From: Asterias amurensis
Taxonomy: Eukaryota; Echinodermata; Asteroidea; Forcipulatida; Asteriidae
NCBI RefSeq assembly: GCF_032118995.1
Contig: NC_092651.1
Location: forward strand, 10,627,285-10,691,284
DNA length: 64,000 bases
Direction: 5' to 3'
Shown: in pieces, positions 11,116-22,914 of the stretch
How the letters are laid out: each line of letters opens with the position of its first letter
How positions within the stretch are numbered: position 1 is the stretch's first letter
Program-made: the position numbers and the translations under genes
Notes under the pieces: generated by a model
The model's database searches: none
The model's input: the letters and a program-made list of their open reading frames with translations, nothing else
Told to the model about the DNA's origin: nothing

Positions 11116-14100
11116 GACAGTAACTGGGGTCACGAGTAAAGGTATCAATCATTTGTTAACAGTAAAGGGGTCAAAAGCAAAGATACCACAAAATACCAAT
11201 GGATAAACGTGCATCCTACCGTCAAGTTATCTGGAATTGTGAGATGGTAAATCGTGAAGTGTCTGACACCAAAAACTGATGTCTTAAGTTATTTTTCATT
11301 TTTCTAGGCATTTCATGTCCTACCAAAGTACTAACATAAAATTTCAATATGTGTACCTTGTTTACAGCCATTACAATCAGCCATCCATCCAATATAGTTG
11401 ACTCTGTTCCGGTATGTTTATTCAGGTCTTAGTGAAGAAATGACACTGGTGATTTAGGCGTTACCTCACTAATGACACTCATCTTTCTAAGTGGTTCACT
11501 TTAGGTGTAAAAGGTGTCCTTCAGTAATGTAATTGTAACGTCATTTTGCAGCTGTGATTTTCTGTAAAACAAAAGTGTTGTGTTTTAATTAACAATGTTT
11601 TTTATAAACCAAAAACTTGCTTCACTTACATTAAATTTGTACAAATTGAGGTGCTGAATTTAACTCGAGATTAACTTCAGGGTGTAGGAGTCACGAGTTT
11701 AACAACACTGCAAAAAGGCAAAGAGACCAAGTTTGTACAGTCCGACTCATGTCGAAAGGCATACGTTGAGAAGTTTGAATCCATTCAAAAAAACCAAGTT
11801 TTGAATATAATTTACTTTTACCTAAAAACCAAAGTAAAATGTAAGGCCTACGCATAAAGTACCTTCCTGATAGGCCTACATGTGAAGAAAAAATCTATTC
11901 ATAAAACTCAGTTGTAAATGCATTTACAGAGACACACACTTTACAACAATGAGAAAAATCTGTGCCGTCACAAATTTTCTCCTGGGTTTAGAGAGATGCA
12001 AGCTCAACATCTACAAAAGAACAATTTGTGCCGTCATACAGACCTTCTCCTGCTTCGAGATAGACACAAACTTTACACCAATATAAAAAATCTGTGCCAT
12101 CACAGACTTTCTCCTGGGTTTAGAGAGATGCAAACTCTAATCATTCATTGACAGTAATTCGGGTCAAGAGCAAAGGTGGCAATCATTCGCTGGCAAGAAA
12201 GCAAAGAGCATAGATACCAATTGATTGATAAAAGTCCATCGAACCGTCATGTTGTCTCGAATCGAGTTGGTAAATTGTAAAGGGTCTGACACATCAAACT
12301 TATGTCTTAAGTTATTTTTCATTTTTCTTAACATGCAAGGTCCTACCAAAATGCTAGAATAGAATTTGAATTTGTGTACCTTGGTTCCAGCCATCACAAT
12401 CAGCCATCCATCCAATAAAGTTGACTCTGCTTTGGATTCAGGTCTTAGTGAAGACATGACACGGATGATTTAGGTGCTACCTCAATAATGACACTCATCG
12501 TACTAAGTAGTTGCTTTTGGGTGCCAAAGGTGTCTTTCAGAGATGTAATTGTAATGTCATAATGCAAATGTGTTTTTCTGTAAAACAAAAGTGTTATGTT
12601 TCAATTTACAATATTTTTAATCAACAAAAAAGTTACTTCTCTTAAGCTAAGTTTGTGCAAACTTAGGCTAAAAAGGTAAGTCAAGGCAAAAATACAAATC
12701 GATCGATAAATATGCATCCAACCGTCAAGTTAGCTCAAATTGAGTTGGTAATTCGTGAAGTGTCTGACACCAAAAACTGATGTCTCAAGTTATTTTTAAT
12801 TTTTTTAAGTATGTTATAGGTCCTACCCAAGTGCTAAAATAAAATTTGAATTTGTGTACCTTGTTTCCAGCCATTACAATAAGCCATCCATCCAATATAG
12901 TTGACTCTGTTCTGGTATGTTTATTCAGGTCTTAGTGAGGACATGACACTGATGATGGCACTACCTCAATAATGACACTCATCGTACTAAGTAGTTGACT
13001 CTGGGTGCCAAAGGTGTCCTTCAGAGATGTAATTGTAATGTCATCTTGCAGATGTGTTTTTCTGTAAAACAAAAGTGTTGTGTTTTAATTAACGATGTTT
13101 TTTATAAACCAAAAACTTGCTTCACTAACATTAAATTTGTGCAAATTGCGGTGCTGAATTTAACTCGAGATTAACTTCAAGGTGTAGGAGTCACGAGTAT
13201 AACAACACTGCAAAAAGGCAAAGAGACCAAGTTTGTACAGTCCGACTCATGCTGAAAGGCATACGTCGAGAAGTTTGAATCCATTCAAACAAACCAAGTT
13301 TTGAATACAATTTGCTTTACCTAAAAACCAAAGTAAAATGTAAGGCCTACACATAAAGTACCTTCCTGATAGGTCTATGTGAAGAAAAAACTCTACACTC
13401 ATAATACTCAGTTGTAAATGCATTTACAGAGACACACACTTTACAACAATGAGAAAAATCTGTGCCGTCACAAACTTTCTCCTGCTTTTAGAGAGGTGCA
13501 AACTCAACATCTACAAAAGAACAATTTGTGCCGTCATACAGACCTTCTCCTGCTTCGAGAGAAACACAAACTTTACACCAGTTTAACAAATCTGTGCCAT
13601 CACAAACTTTCTCCTGGGTTTAGAGAGATGCAAACTCTTAACATTCGTTGACAGTAATTCGGGTCAAGAGCAAAGGTGGCAATCATTCGCTGGCAAGATA
13701 GCAAAGATACCAATTGATTGATAAAAGTCCATCGAACCGTCATGTTGTCTCGAATCAAGTTGGTAAATTGTGAAGGGTCTGACACAAAAAAACTCAAGTC
13801 TTAAGTTATTTTTCATTTTTCTTAACATGTAAGGTCCTACCAAAATGCTAAAATATAATTTGAATTTGTGTACCTTGGTTCCAGCCATCACAATCAGCCA
13901 TCATCCAATAAAGTTGACTCTGCTTTGGATTCAGGTCTTAGTGAAGACATGACACGGATGATTTAGGTGCTACCTCAATAATGACACTCATCGTACTAAG
14001 TAGTTGACTCTGGGTGCCAAAGGTGTCCTTCAGAGATGTAATTGTAATGTCATCTTGCAGATGTGTTTTTCTGTAAAACAAAAGTGTTATGTTTTAATTT

Positions 14101-14322
14101 ACAATGTTTTAAATCAACAAAAAAAAAAAAAATTATGCTAAGTTTGTGCGAACTTAGGCTATGAGTATTAGTACTACAACACTGCAAAAAGGCAACAAGT
14201 CCGAGCTTGTATAGTGTGACCAATGTCAAAAGTTTTGAATATAATCTTCTTTTACCCAGACATCGATGTTACATGAATAAAGTACTTTCTGGATACATGT
14301 GAAGAAAAATCCACAGGCAAAC

Positions 14323-14416
14323 AACTCAGTTGGGATTTGAACCCACAACCTTTGCCATTCTAAAATAGATGGCTCACCAACTAGACCACCAATCGGTAGC
14401 TAGATGCAGATCTTGA
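14323..14416 (-). mobile_element. tRNA-derived SINE head, family 1
   Basis: The reverse complement shows an A-box-like TGGTCTAGTTGGTGAG and a B-box-like GTGGGTTCAAATCCCAACTG. This is the RNA polymerase III promoter pattern of a tRNA-derived SINE. It is short and lacks a tRNA-like acceptor fold, so it is not called a tRNA gene. Confidence 0.6.
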
Positions 14417-15367
14417 CCTTTGCCATTCTAAAGAAGATGGCTTACCAACTTTTAGAGAGATGCAAACTCAACATCTATACAAAAAAAAACAATTTGTGCA
14501 GTCACACAAACCTTCTCCTGATTTGAGAGAGACACAAACTTTGCACCAATGAAATAAAATCTGTGCCATCACAGACTTTCTCCTGGGTTTAGAGAGATGC
14601 AAACTCCAATCAATCGTTGACAGTAGTTGGGGTCAAGAGCAAAGGTAGCCATCATTCATTGGCAAAATTGGGGTCAAAAGCAAATATGCCAATTCTTAGG
14701 GGTCAAGGCAAAAATACAAATCGATCGATAAATATGCATCCAACCGTCAAATTAACTCAAATTGAGTTGCTACTTCGTGAAGTGTCTGACACAAAAGACT
14801 GATGTCTCGAGTTATTTTTCATTTTTCTAAGCATGTTATAGGTCCTACCCAAGTGCTATAATAAAATTTGAATTTGTGTACCTTGTTTCCAGCCATTACA
14901 ATAAGCCATCCATCCAATATAGTTGACTCTGTTCCGGTATGTTTGTTCAGGTCTTAGTGAGGACACGACACTGGTGATTTAGGTGCTACCTCAATAACGA
15001 CACTCATCGTACTAAGTGGTTGACTTTGGGTGCCAAAGGTGTCCTTCAGAGATGTAATTGTAGTGTCATTTTGCAGATGTGTTTTTCTGTAAAACAAAAG
15101 TGTTGTGTTTTAATTTACACTGTGTCAAATCAACAAAAAACTTGCTTCTCTTAAGCTAAGTTTGTGCGAACTTAGGCTATGAGTATGAGTACTACAACTC
15201 TGCAAAAAGGCAATGAGTCCAAGTTTGTATAGTCTGACTCATGTCAAAAGGCATACAATGAGAAACCTGAAGCAATTCAAACAATTTAAGTTATGAATAT
15301 AACTTGCTGTTATCCGATGTAACATGCACAAAGTACTTTCCTGATACATGTGAAGATAAATCCACAG

Positions 15368-15515
15368 GCAAATTACTCAGTTGGAACTTGAACCCACAAC
15401 CTTTGCCATTCTAAAATAGATGTCTTACCAACTAGAACACCAATCGGTTGCTAGATGCAGACAGTTAACAATTGTTCTAGAGTATGTTAAATTTGCATTG
15501 GGGATAAAGAATTAT
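15368..15515 (-). mobile_element. tRNA-derived SINE, family 1
   Basis: A second minus-strand copy with the same B box and a diverged A box. It lies at the right edge of the 1.5 kb repeat territory and is followed by an element-tail-like TTTGCATTGGGGATAAAGAA. Confidence 0.6.
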
Positions 15516-15518
15516 TAT

Positions 15519-15712
15519 TTGGTAGGACACTGCTCTAGAATTGCAAGGTCGTGGGTTCAAATCCCACCCGAGTAACATGCCTGTGATAATTTTTCACAGG
15601 ACTCGGGAAAGTACTGAGTTTACAGTGCTATCACACATCGGTGTATGGGTAAAAAATCAAAATTAATATTCTTTATCCCGATGCAAATTTAACATCTCTT
15701 ATAATCATTGCA
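15519..15712 (+). mobile_element. tRNA-derived SINE, family 1
   Basis: GGTAGGACACTGCTCTAGAA and a B box GTGGGTTCAAATCCCACC are followed by the family body. The body has TTTTTCACAGGACTCGGG, GTACTGAGTTTACAGTGC, then TTCTTTATCCCGATGCAAAT at the tail. Confidence 0.75.
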
Positions 15713-15756
15713 GTACCCGCTGCCAAAACATAGGATTCAAACTGCCTCTAGCTACC

Positions 15757-15905
15757 GGGCAACCTCAGTAGTCTAGTTGGTAAGACAATGCTCTAGAATT
15801 GCAAGGGTCGTAGGTTCAAATCCCACGCGAGTAACATGGCTGTAATAATTTTTCACAGGACACGGGAAAGAACTGAGTAAATTCAGTCGTTTGTCGACCC
15901 TTGTA
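15757..15905 (+). mobile_element. tRNA-derived SINE, family 1 (3' truncated)
   Basis: A direct-orientation copy just after the previous one. It has an A box GTCTAGTTGGTAAGAC, a B box GTAGGTTCAAATCCCACG and part of the shared body up to the AAGAACTGAGT block. The tail is missing. Confidence 0.75.
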
Positions 15906-17147
15906 ATTTTTTATATTTTAGACATCTGCAAAGAGCAAAAGCTATGCTTTACTTCTTTAAAAACATCATGTTTTTACAACCTTTTGTTCAAAAGATGTGA
16001 AAGAAGAAACACCTAGAGATAAGAGTAACTGAAACAAATAGAAAGCGGTGTCAGACCTTTTTAAGCGTGCACATACATGTACATACATCCCACAGGCTCC
16101 CTGCGATTACTTTGAATATCGCGCCGAACGGCGTCAACGTTTGATGAGCCATAATTTTAGTTCTAAACTTAGCATTAACATGCAGCAAACAGACGTAGAT
16201 AGAACGCAACCTCAACAGGAAAACAGTCTGATAATAGCACGAAGTGCCCATAGCAAAAATCCCATTCAATGATTTAAAGGTTGGAAGTCCTGACATCGCA
16301 ACGCATGTGAAGCACGAGTAGCTGTTTTTCCTGTGTGTGTGTCCGGACCGTAATAGAATGTACCATGTATCGCATGCACAATGTACACACAGTAATGGCA
16401 ATCTCCGCTTTTTCGTGATTAAACCTCGCGATCATGTTTTTACACACAGAATACAGTGATGTAACAATATTTTTCAAAGGGTTTGAGGTACAGAAGTTAT
16501 CTGTAGGAAACAGAGACATTCATATTAATTTTCAAAGGTATGTTGTGATTGTTTTCAATCACCTTTGAAGTATTCTTTTGCTATGACATGACAACAAAGT
16601 TGAAAGAACTTGTATCTGCAAACAATGCTTTTAAAATTGTTGTTGATTTCTTTCTCTCACAAATGTACATCATTAAACTTAATTCCCTTGCTAATTTCAA
16701 CCCCTTGATGACGTTTATCAGAAAGGAAGTCACCAATGTAAAATAGAGATATTTTGGCACTTGAATTTAACAAAAACAATTTTCTTGAAAATGTTACCCC
16801 TGTTTTGACATGTTTCTCCGTCATGAACCTGCTGACATGACTCATCAAGCTTGCTCACATATGTTGTGTTAATGAAAACTCTTGTGCGATGACTGGGATA
16901 CAGGACGCCATGTTTAGAAGTTGTTGAAATAGTGTAAAGAAATATGAATGCTGATGAATAAAGAGGTGTTGTGTTGAGTTGGTTTAGAAACTTTACTTTC
17001 CTCAGATTGATTACACATAAATATGCATACTACTTCTTATACTAGGGATGGTTTTTCGAACAAATGACTTTTGCCATTCTAAAGCAGATAAGCTACTAAC
17101 CATCACTTTGATTATCCCAGTAGCTAGAGACAGCTCAATTCCTATAA
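15906..17147. other. Intergenic sequence, no gene seen
   Basis: Open frames on both strands near 16050-16520 have no recognisable domain, no supporting splice sites and biased composition. I see no repeat family that I can place here. Confidence 0.4.
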
Positions 17148-17478
17148 AGGCACTGAAACCCTAAGTTGGTAAATGTCAAAGACCAGTATTCTCACTTGGG
17201 ATATCCCAATATTAACGCATTAAGTAACAAATCTGTGGAAATTTTGACTCAATTGGTCATTGAAGTTGCAGGAGAATAATGAAAGTAAAAACACTTTTGT
17301 TGCACAAGGATAAAAAGGATAAACAGCCTGGAAAACTATTTTAATATTAATTTGATTGAAAAATTATCTTTTTCTCAAAGACTACATGTGTGTTACTTTA
17401 GAGGGAGCCGCTTCTCACAATGTTTTATAATATGAACAGTTTTCCATTGCTTGTTACCAAGAAGTTTTTATGGAAACA
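17148..17478 (-). mobile_element. TTAA-type MITE, family A (inverted)
   Basis: Family A landmarks appear in order: AAAGACCAGTATTCTCACTTG, AAATTTTGACTCAATTGGTC, then CTTTTTCTCAAAGACTAC and CTCACAATGTTTTATAATAT. The left end (AAAGGCACTGAAACCCTAAG) is diverged and the right end is decayed. Confidence 0.65.
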
Positions 17479-17764
17479 GATAAAATGGTCTGATGATGAT
17501 GAAAGGAAATGATGGCATGGTACTTTAAATAACTGTCTGAAATGTTGTATTTGGTGAGAAATAGATAAAAACTTATTTCCTGATTGGAGTTTATCCCCCA
17601 ATGAGCATTTTATTCATTTTCTTTTCAAATCGGTGTTGTGCATAACGTTTTATCAATTTTTCACTATTGTCTCGTGACCCTGATGGCCAATTGATCTCAA
17701 ACTTCTACAGATTTGTCAGTTTATGTATTTATTTATTAATTATTTTTTTATATCAAATAATAAA

Positions 17765-17901
17765 CCACAAGGGAAACTGACTCCCGAGCTCCCCACATTT
17801 GGGGGAATCGCATAAGTCAACCCGTCCGAAGTGCAATGGATAGGCCTCGCCATGGGAGAACCGCCTTATTGATCACGGTATCTCCTGAGCCAGGTAAGTA
17901 T
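17765..17901 (-). pseudogene. Truncated U1 snRNA copy
   Basis: The reverse complement starts with the U1 5' end ATACTTACCTGG, which pairs with 5' splice sites. It continues through U1-like stem-loop I (GGAGATACCGTGATCA, AAGGCGGTT), the GGCGAGGC..ATCCATTGCAC stem II region and the stem III sequence CCCCAAATGTGGGG. Homology ends at TTGTGG. The Sm-site region is degraded and stem-loop IV is absent, so it is probably a dead copy. The upstream side is occupied by a MITE, and I saw no proximal sequence element. About 137 nt are kept, against roughly 164 in functional U1. Confidence 0.82.
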
Positions 17902-17920
17902 TTATTTTTTATGTAAAAAA

Positions 17921-18253
17921 GGTACACTAATTGGTAACTGTCAAAGACCAGTGTTCTCACTTGGTGTATCTCAACATATGCATAAAATAACAAACCTGTG
18001 AAAATTTGAGCTCAATTGGTCATCGCAGTTGTGAGAAAATGATGAAAGAAAAAACACCCTTGTTGGACGAATCTGTGTGCTTTCATATAGGAATAAAAGA
18101 TTTCTAGCTAGAAGTCTTTTATTATTTTAGTGAGAAATTACCTCTTTCTCAAAAGCTATGTTATTTCAAAGGGAGTCGTTTTCCACAATGTTTTATACTA
18201 CCAACAGCTCTCCAATATTAGTTACCAAGTCAGTTTTTAAGTTAATAGTCCCT
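17921..18253 (-). mobile_element. TTAA-type MITE, family A (inverted)
   Basis: The element runs from GGTAACTGTCAAAGACCAGT to GTTAATAGTCCC followed by TTTAA. The central hairpin AGATTTCTAGCTAGAAGTCT is intact. It abuts the upstream side of the U1 snRNA copy. Confidence 0.7.
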
Positions 18254-18903
18254 TTAACTAGGTCTGATTCTAGTTAGCTACATAATTTTGAAGACAATCA
18301 TTTATGATCGACTCTAATGAAATGAATTGTTCTCTTTTTATAAAAAAGGTCAATGAGTGTGTAATGGTTACACATTTTAATATAAAACTCAATAAGAATT
18401 GTACAATAAAACAAACTCAACATATGAAATATATGGAGGTAGAACAAAAATGCATGAATGCATTTTGTCATGTTTTCTGAAAAAAAGGTACATTTTTGAG
18501 GCAGTACTGTCACAGCAGGATACAATTGCCCAAGTTTTTCTCACCAGAAATACAAAGACCAGTGCTGGCCCTAGTCACAACTGAAAGGAAAATATTCTGA
18601 GACCCCTGGCAAAAATGGTGTAAAAATGTTGATTTTGCCAGTTCTAACAAAAAAACTTGCTCTAATACTACATTGTCTAAGTTAGTAATAAGTATGCATG
18701 TTAAAAAAAAACAGCATAAGCCATAAGGGTGAGTGTTATAGCAATTATTATTGTTTGTGCGAAGTAGAGCCAAGGATGGTACTTTTGTAGTGATAAAACA
18801 GGTTTTATGAAATAAGTTTGCATTTTGGTGGGGTGGAGTTGTACTAATAGATAAAATAAGAGTTTAAAATAAAATCAGTTTTACAGACTAGTAAAATTAG
18901 AAC

Positions 18904-19026
18904 CCCCCCCCCCCAAAAAAAAAAAAAAACAAAAAAAAAAAAAAACAAACAAACACAAAACAAACAAAAAACAATAACAACAACAACAACGCCCTTACCA
19001 AACGCCCTTACCAAACGCCCTTCCAC
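18904..19026. repeat. Low-complexity C/A tract and short tandem
   Basis: Runs of C and A with CAACAA repeats are followed by roughly three copies of an ACGCCCTTACCAA unit (18989-19023). There is no other content. Confidence 0.8.
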
Positions 19027-19236
19027 CCAAAAAGTATAAGAAAAATCTTTCAAATAAGTCAAATTTACGTGAAATGACACATTAAGTACGTACGTTTCGC
19101 GAATGTGTAAAAAAATGCCCGAAGGTGCCCGATTTTAATTCAGCCAAAACAGTTATCATCAGTTTGAGTTATGGTGTCAAATACAAAATGCTCAAAAATC
19201 AATCAAAATAACCTATAATATACTTTTAAAACTCAC

Positions 19237-19626
19237 CCTAGGTACGCAGGAAATGTTGCTGGTTCATCTGGAGGTGCAGTTGTGTCAGATATCTTTCTAA
19301 AAAAAGTAGATTTTCAGCAAAAAATGATGTCCAAAATGGTCCGCCATTAAATTATGTTGACTCCATCATACATTGAATTGTGGGTATTTTATGCCCAGGA
19401 GCCCGCCGTGACGTCATAAGGAACTTCTAAGTTACACGCCGCCTGATGGCCGTGCGTAACTGGCGCAAATTTCGGAGCTCAACTGTAAAAAGTTTTGTGG
19501 TTTTTGTTTTCGTTTTGTTGAAAACATTTTGTTTATGTTATTCTAAATGAATTTCGTAATGTTTAGGGGGGAAACTTACCCCCAGTTCCAGCCGAGACTA
19601 TCCACAAATCGCCTCCCAAAAAACAT
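19237..19626 (-). CDS. Possible 5' exons of an unrecognised minus-strand gene
   Basis: An ATG at 19626 opens a 15-codon frame (MFFGRRFVDSLGWNW plus two bases). It ends at a consensus donor, GGGG|GTAAGT, at 19580. A T-rich acceptor (TTTTTTTAG) starts a second exon at 19296. The joined codon and phase continue as KISDTTAPPDEPATFPAYL to a donor GG|GTGAGT at 19237. Phase is kept across both junctions. The upstream sequence is CpG-richer than its surroundings, with a TGACGTCA element near 19410 in the intron. A phase-compatible open frame of about 110 codons (18843-18510) could be a third exon but looks weakly protein-like. The product is unknown, and chance is a real alternative. Confidence 0.3.
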
Positions 19627-19639
19627 TTAAGCCTAATGT

Positions 19640-20700
19640 CAGTGGATTACTCATTGTGAATGCGCGAAGTTTGAACACTTCAAACAGTAACCGCTCTAAT
19701 AAATGTCTTTGTCGCTCCCCTCACTGTCAAAATAAACGATGTAATTAACACGCACGGTGGTCTTCATATCAAAACAAACATGGAGAAGGTCAAGTTACAT
19801 TATTGAGCGTGTAGCTGGGGAAGCCAAATTGAAAATGTTTGAACGTTCAATAGGCCCCTATATAACGTGTATAATAATTATGCAAAAGATTTTAATGAAA
19901 CCAATTTGACGTTAGTCATGAGCAGTTTCGATAACTGCGAGACCAGTGACTTTTAGCTTGTGGATCCCCCCTATCAAGCATGACTTCAATCGCTTGTTTA
20001 CAAAAGTTGCACCCTCATCTAACCGCGCCGAGCGCCCTCAAAAGCCTGTGCTATTGTAAACAACAACAGAAATAACACTTTTTGTGCTCTATGAAAATTT
20101 TTGTCCTCGTTTTCCTCGAGTGTTTTTTGTACACATTCGAATGATTGGCGAGTGCTTGGCCTAAGCATATGGACACCCCAGATTCAGCTTAATTTGTTAC
20201 CAGCATTCATGATTTGAATTTTTTTTTTTAATGAGTCCACTAGATTTACCCCTTGACCTTTACATTTCAGGATAGCTGGGGTATGCAGGCCTTTTAAAAG
20301 AAATCTGTTTCAAAAACATTGACAATTAAGCAGAATTTTTATAAATTCTTTTCATTTCAGAAATCTGATATAACTTTACCCTCCAATAATAATTCAGTGT
20401 AAACCTGTATATAAATGTGATTCTGCGCGCTGGTTTTATGCCCTACAATGGCTTTGAGGTATTGAGGTATTTGAACAGTATTACTTCTGGAGTGTACAAT
20501 CCTAATTTAAACTTATCACTACTTTGTTTAGATGGCCTACATCAGTCTTTAACTTGGGAGATGCCATTTTAAGGACCTGTGGAGATAAATATTTTTTCTT
20601 GTGGAGCAAAACACATTAAAACTGTTGAGCTAGCTTAGTGGAGCATGGAGTTACTTTTATTTAATAACTTGAGGACATAAGGAGCATTATTATCAGAGGA
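19640..20700. other. Intergenic sequence
   Basis: This is the possible promoter side of the candidate gene near 19.6 kb, followed by unassigned AT-rich sequence. No coding exon or known RNA was recognised. Confidence 0.35.
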
Positions 20701-20711
20701 GCTAACTTGAA

Positions 20712-20826
20712 GGTACTAGACGCTATTAGTAATTACTCAAAATAATTGTTAGTAACAAAACTTACTTGGTAACAATGGAGAGCTGTTGGTAGGTTAAACA
20801 TTGTGAGAAACGGCTTGGGGTTCTCA
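20712..20826 (+). mobile_element. MITE family A, left-end fragment
   Basis: Only the left third of family A remains. It runs from GGTACTAGACGCTATTAGTA to CATTGTGAGAAACGGCT and then stops abruptly. Confidence 0.6.
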
Positions 20827-20936
20827 AGCCTGTTTAATATAGAATGTTTTGAGGGCCTACAAAACATTAATGAGCTTTGACACTCCGACTCTGTTTTTGC
20901 CTTATTTAGTGGGGTGCACCCCTTGCCTGATCATCT

Positions 20937-21178
20937 GGGCCAATTTCATAGAGCTGCTTAAGCACAAAATTTTGCTTAAGCGATAAAATCATTGCCTAGT
21001 AAAATCAAATTATTGGCCAAGACTCCACTCAACTTTTATGCTAAGTAAACAACAGCTAAATACCAGTCACAAGCAATGTATATGGCATGAAATTTTGGCC
21101 AGTAACATGTGTAAAATAAGCGAGCTATTTTCGTGCTTAAGCGAATTTTTTGCTTAAGCAGCTCCATGAAATTGGCCC
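20937..21178. mobile_element. Foldback MITE, family D
   Basis: The left end GGGCCAATTTCATAGAGCTG is mirrored by the right end CAGCTCCATGAAATTGGCCC. Inner subterminal repeats contain TGCTTAAGC. Length is about 242 bp. Related copies lie at 49239-49426, 59219-59372 and 62887-63062. Confidence 0.75.
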
Positions 21179-21311
21179 CTCACACTTCGAGGATGAAATA
21201 GATAAAAATTAAAAATACTGTTGCATACCTAGAAGTACCGACTCCCAAAACTTACTTTGTTTCTTTCCTCAATGCTTTGAATGATTGAGCTATATAAAGT
21301 ATCTGTAAAAC

Positions 21312-21490
21312 CACTTACAGGTAAGACACTGCTCTAGAATTGCAGTTTGTGGGTACAAATCCTGACTGAGTAGTATGCCTGTAATTTTGTTCACAGAACT
21401 CAGGAAAGTACCGATACAGAGTATACAGTGCTAACACACACACACATAGGTGTAAAGGGTAAAACAAACATTTTTCGTTAAGGACAACTT
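21312..21490 (+). mobile_element. tRNA-derived SINE, family 1
   Basis: AGGTAAGACACTGCTCTAGA is followed by a diverged B box (GTGGGTACAAATCCTGACT) and the family body GAACTCAGGAAAGTACCG..ACAGTGCTAACACACA. Confidence 0.65.
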
Positions 21491-22572
21491 TAATGATTGT
21501 GTTGGAGATTAAATATACCTGAAATCATTGACGCTTGGTAGTTTATATAAGCCACTCTCTTTATTGTCAACTATGCCTTTAAATAGATCCATACAATTAC
21601 ATTGCTGCTTGTATTTACAAATGTACCGTGCAGAATTGGTTAAACTTATATCAATGCAAAATCTGATGCGATACTACGTTATACCATGTATGCTAGACAA
21701 AAGTTATTATTAATAATAAAAATATCAACCTTCACCGGACTCTAACCTTTTAAAATGCAACTACTGCACATGTGTTATTTAATGTGGTGTACAAAAGTTG
21801 CCAATTTATGTTCAAGTATCGTTAAACCCATTTGTGTAAAATGGACCATGTAAGTATTTCACTTTTTAAGTACTAAAAAAAAGGAAGAGCGGAATAAACT
21901 AAACCAAAAACAGGAGGCACTGAGAACCAGGCCTGAATGGTACGAATTTATCCTAAATACAAATTATTTGCTTGATGAATTAATTTCATTATAAATAAAT
22001 AGTCAGGACATAACATGGAATTTGGCTTTTTGCCTAACAAGTGCTTTGAGAAGTGAAATTCCCAATAATATGTCCATCTGTAGCAGACACTCAACACTGA
22101 TCATCATAGTTAACAATTGCTTTCAGGCCTGCTAGGACACAGGGCCGTGTTTCTTTTCCCCCAAAGTCAATAGGCGAGTGCAGAGCGTAAATCCAAGTTC
22201 TGGCAGCACAAGGTTTTGTGTCGCCCTCATTTAATCCTGCATCATACACATTTCTTAAGAGAATACATAGCGGGGTCTACACACAAACTGGGCCCTGATC
22301 AGCCGGCCGGCCAGGCACACACAAAACCCAGGCATATTACAGTGTATGATAATGCTGGCCGGCTGGGCACAGCTTGGGGCCGAATATGATTGTTTTTTTC
22401 TAAAAATTCTATATATGACATGCTACATATATTCATACATTTTTTACCTTTGCAAGTTTTTCGCTTATGTTAAAGGGTAAATTTAAAGAAACTTCCATCC
22501 CAAAAGCTGGGGGTGCTACAACACCTACAGCACCCCCCTTTTATATATATTAATATAATATATATCATTTAA

Positions 22573-22914
22573 AGACACTGAACACTATTGGTAATTGTCG
22601 AAGACCAGTCTTCTAACTTGGTGTATCTCAACATATGCATACAATAAAAACCTGTGAAAATTTGAGCTCAATTGGTCGTCAAAGTTGCGAGATAACTATG
22701 AAAGAAAAAACACCCTAGGTTTCAAGACCTCAAATTCTAAATCTGAGGTCTCAAATTGTGGAAAATTTCTTCTTTCTCAAAAACTTTGTCACTTCAGATG
22801 GAGCTGTTTCTCACAATGTTTTATACTATCAGCCTCTCCACATTACTCGTTACCAAGTAAGGTTTTATGCTAATAATTATTTTGAGTAATTACCAATAGT
22901 GTCCACTATTGTCT
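22573..22914 (-). mobile_element. TTAA-type MITE, family A
   Basis: The left end is AGACACTGAACACTATTGG after TTTAA, and the right end is CCAATAGTGTCCACTATTG. The central hairpin carries paired GACCTCA/TGAGGTC arms, the second of the two hairpin types found in this family. Confidence 0.75.

Larger units (their letters stand above)
10080..15480. repeat. Complex tandem repeat territory with ~1.5 kb period
   Basis: A roughly 300-400 bp block recurs six times, anchored by GGTCCTACCAAAGTGCTAAAA near 10587, 11319, 12341, 12820, 13832 and 14840. Blocks near 11319, 12820 and 14840 share a GGTATGTTTATTCAGG variant. Blocks near 12341 and 13832 share CTTTGGATTCAGG. The 11319-12820 and 12341-13832 spacings are 1501 and 1491 bp, so a roughly 1.5 kb compound unit is duplicated in tandem. 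The segments 11640-12620 and 13140-14115 are clearly similar over about 1 kb. No coding function is seen. Confidence 0.75.

Noticed and set aside
11918-13651. Open frames at 11918-12151 and 13418-13651
   Set aside because: They read through the short minisatellite units and are near-copies of each other because of the 1.5 kb duplication.
10600-14980. Recurring minus-strand exon-like segment ending AAG|GTACAC in the six conserved blocks
   Set aside because: The frame (SKAESTLLDGWLIVMAG) is disrupted differently in the copies, and no acceptor is consistently kept; treated as repeat, not tandem exons.
16051-16519. Overlapping minus-strand frames of 81 and 116 codons
   Set aside because: No domain, no splice support and cysteine-rich random-looking composition.
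18510-18773. 87-codon minus-strand frame as a stand-alone gene
   Set aside because: No good start context. Kept only as a weak possible third exon of the 19.6 kb candidate.
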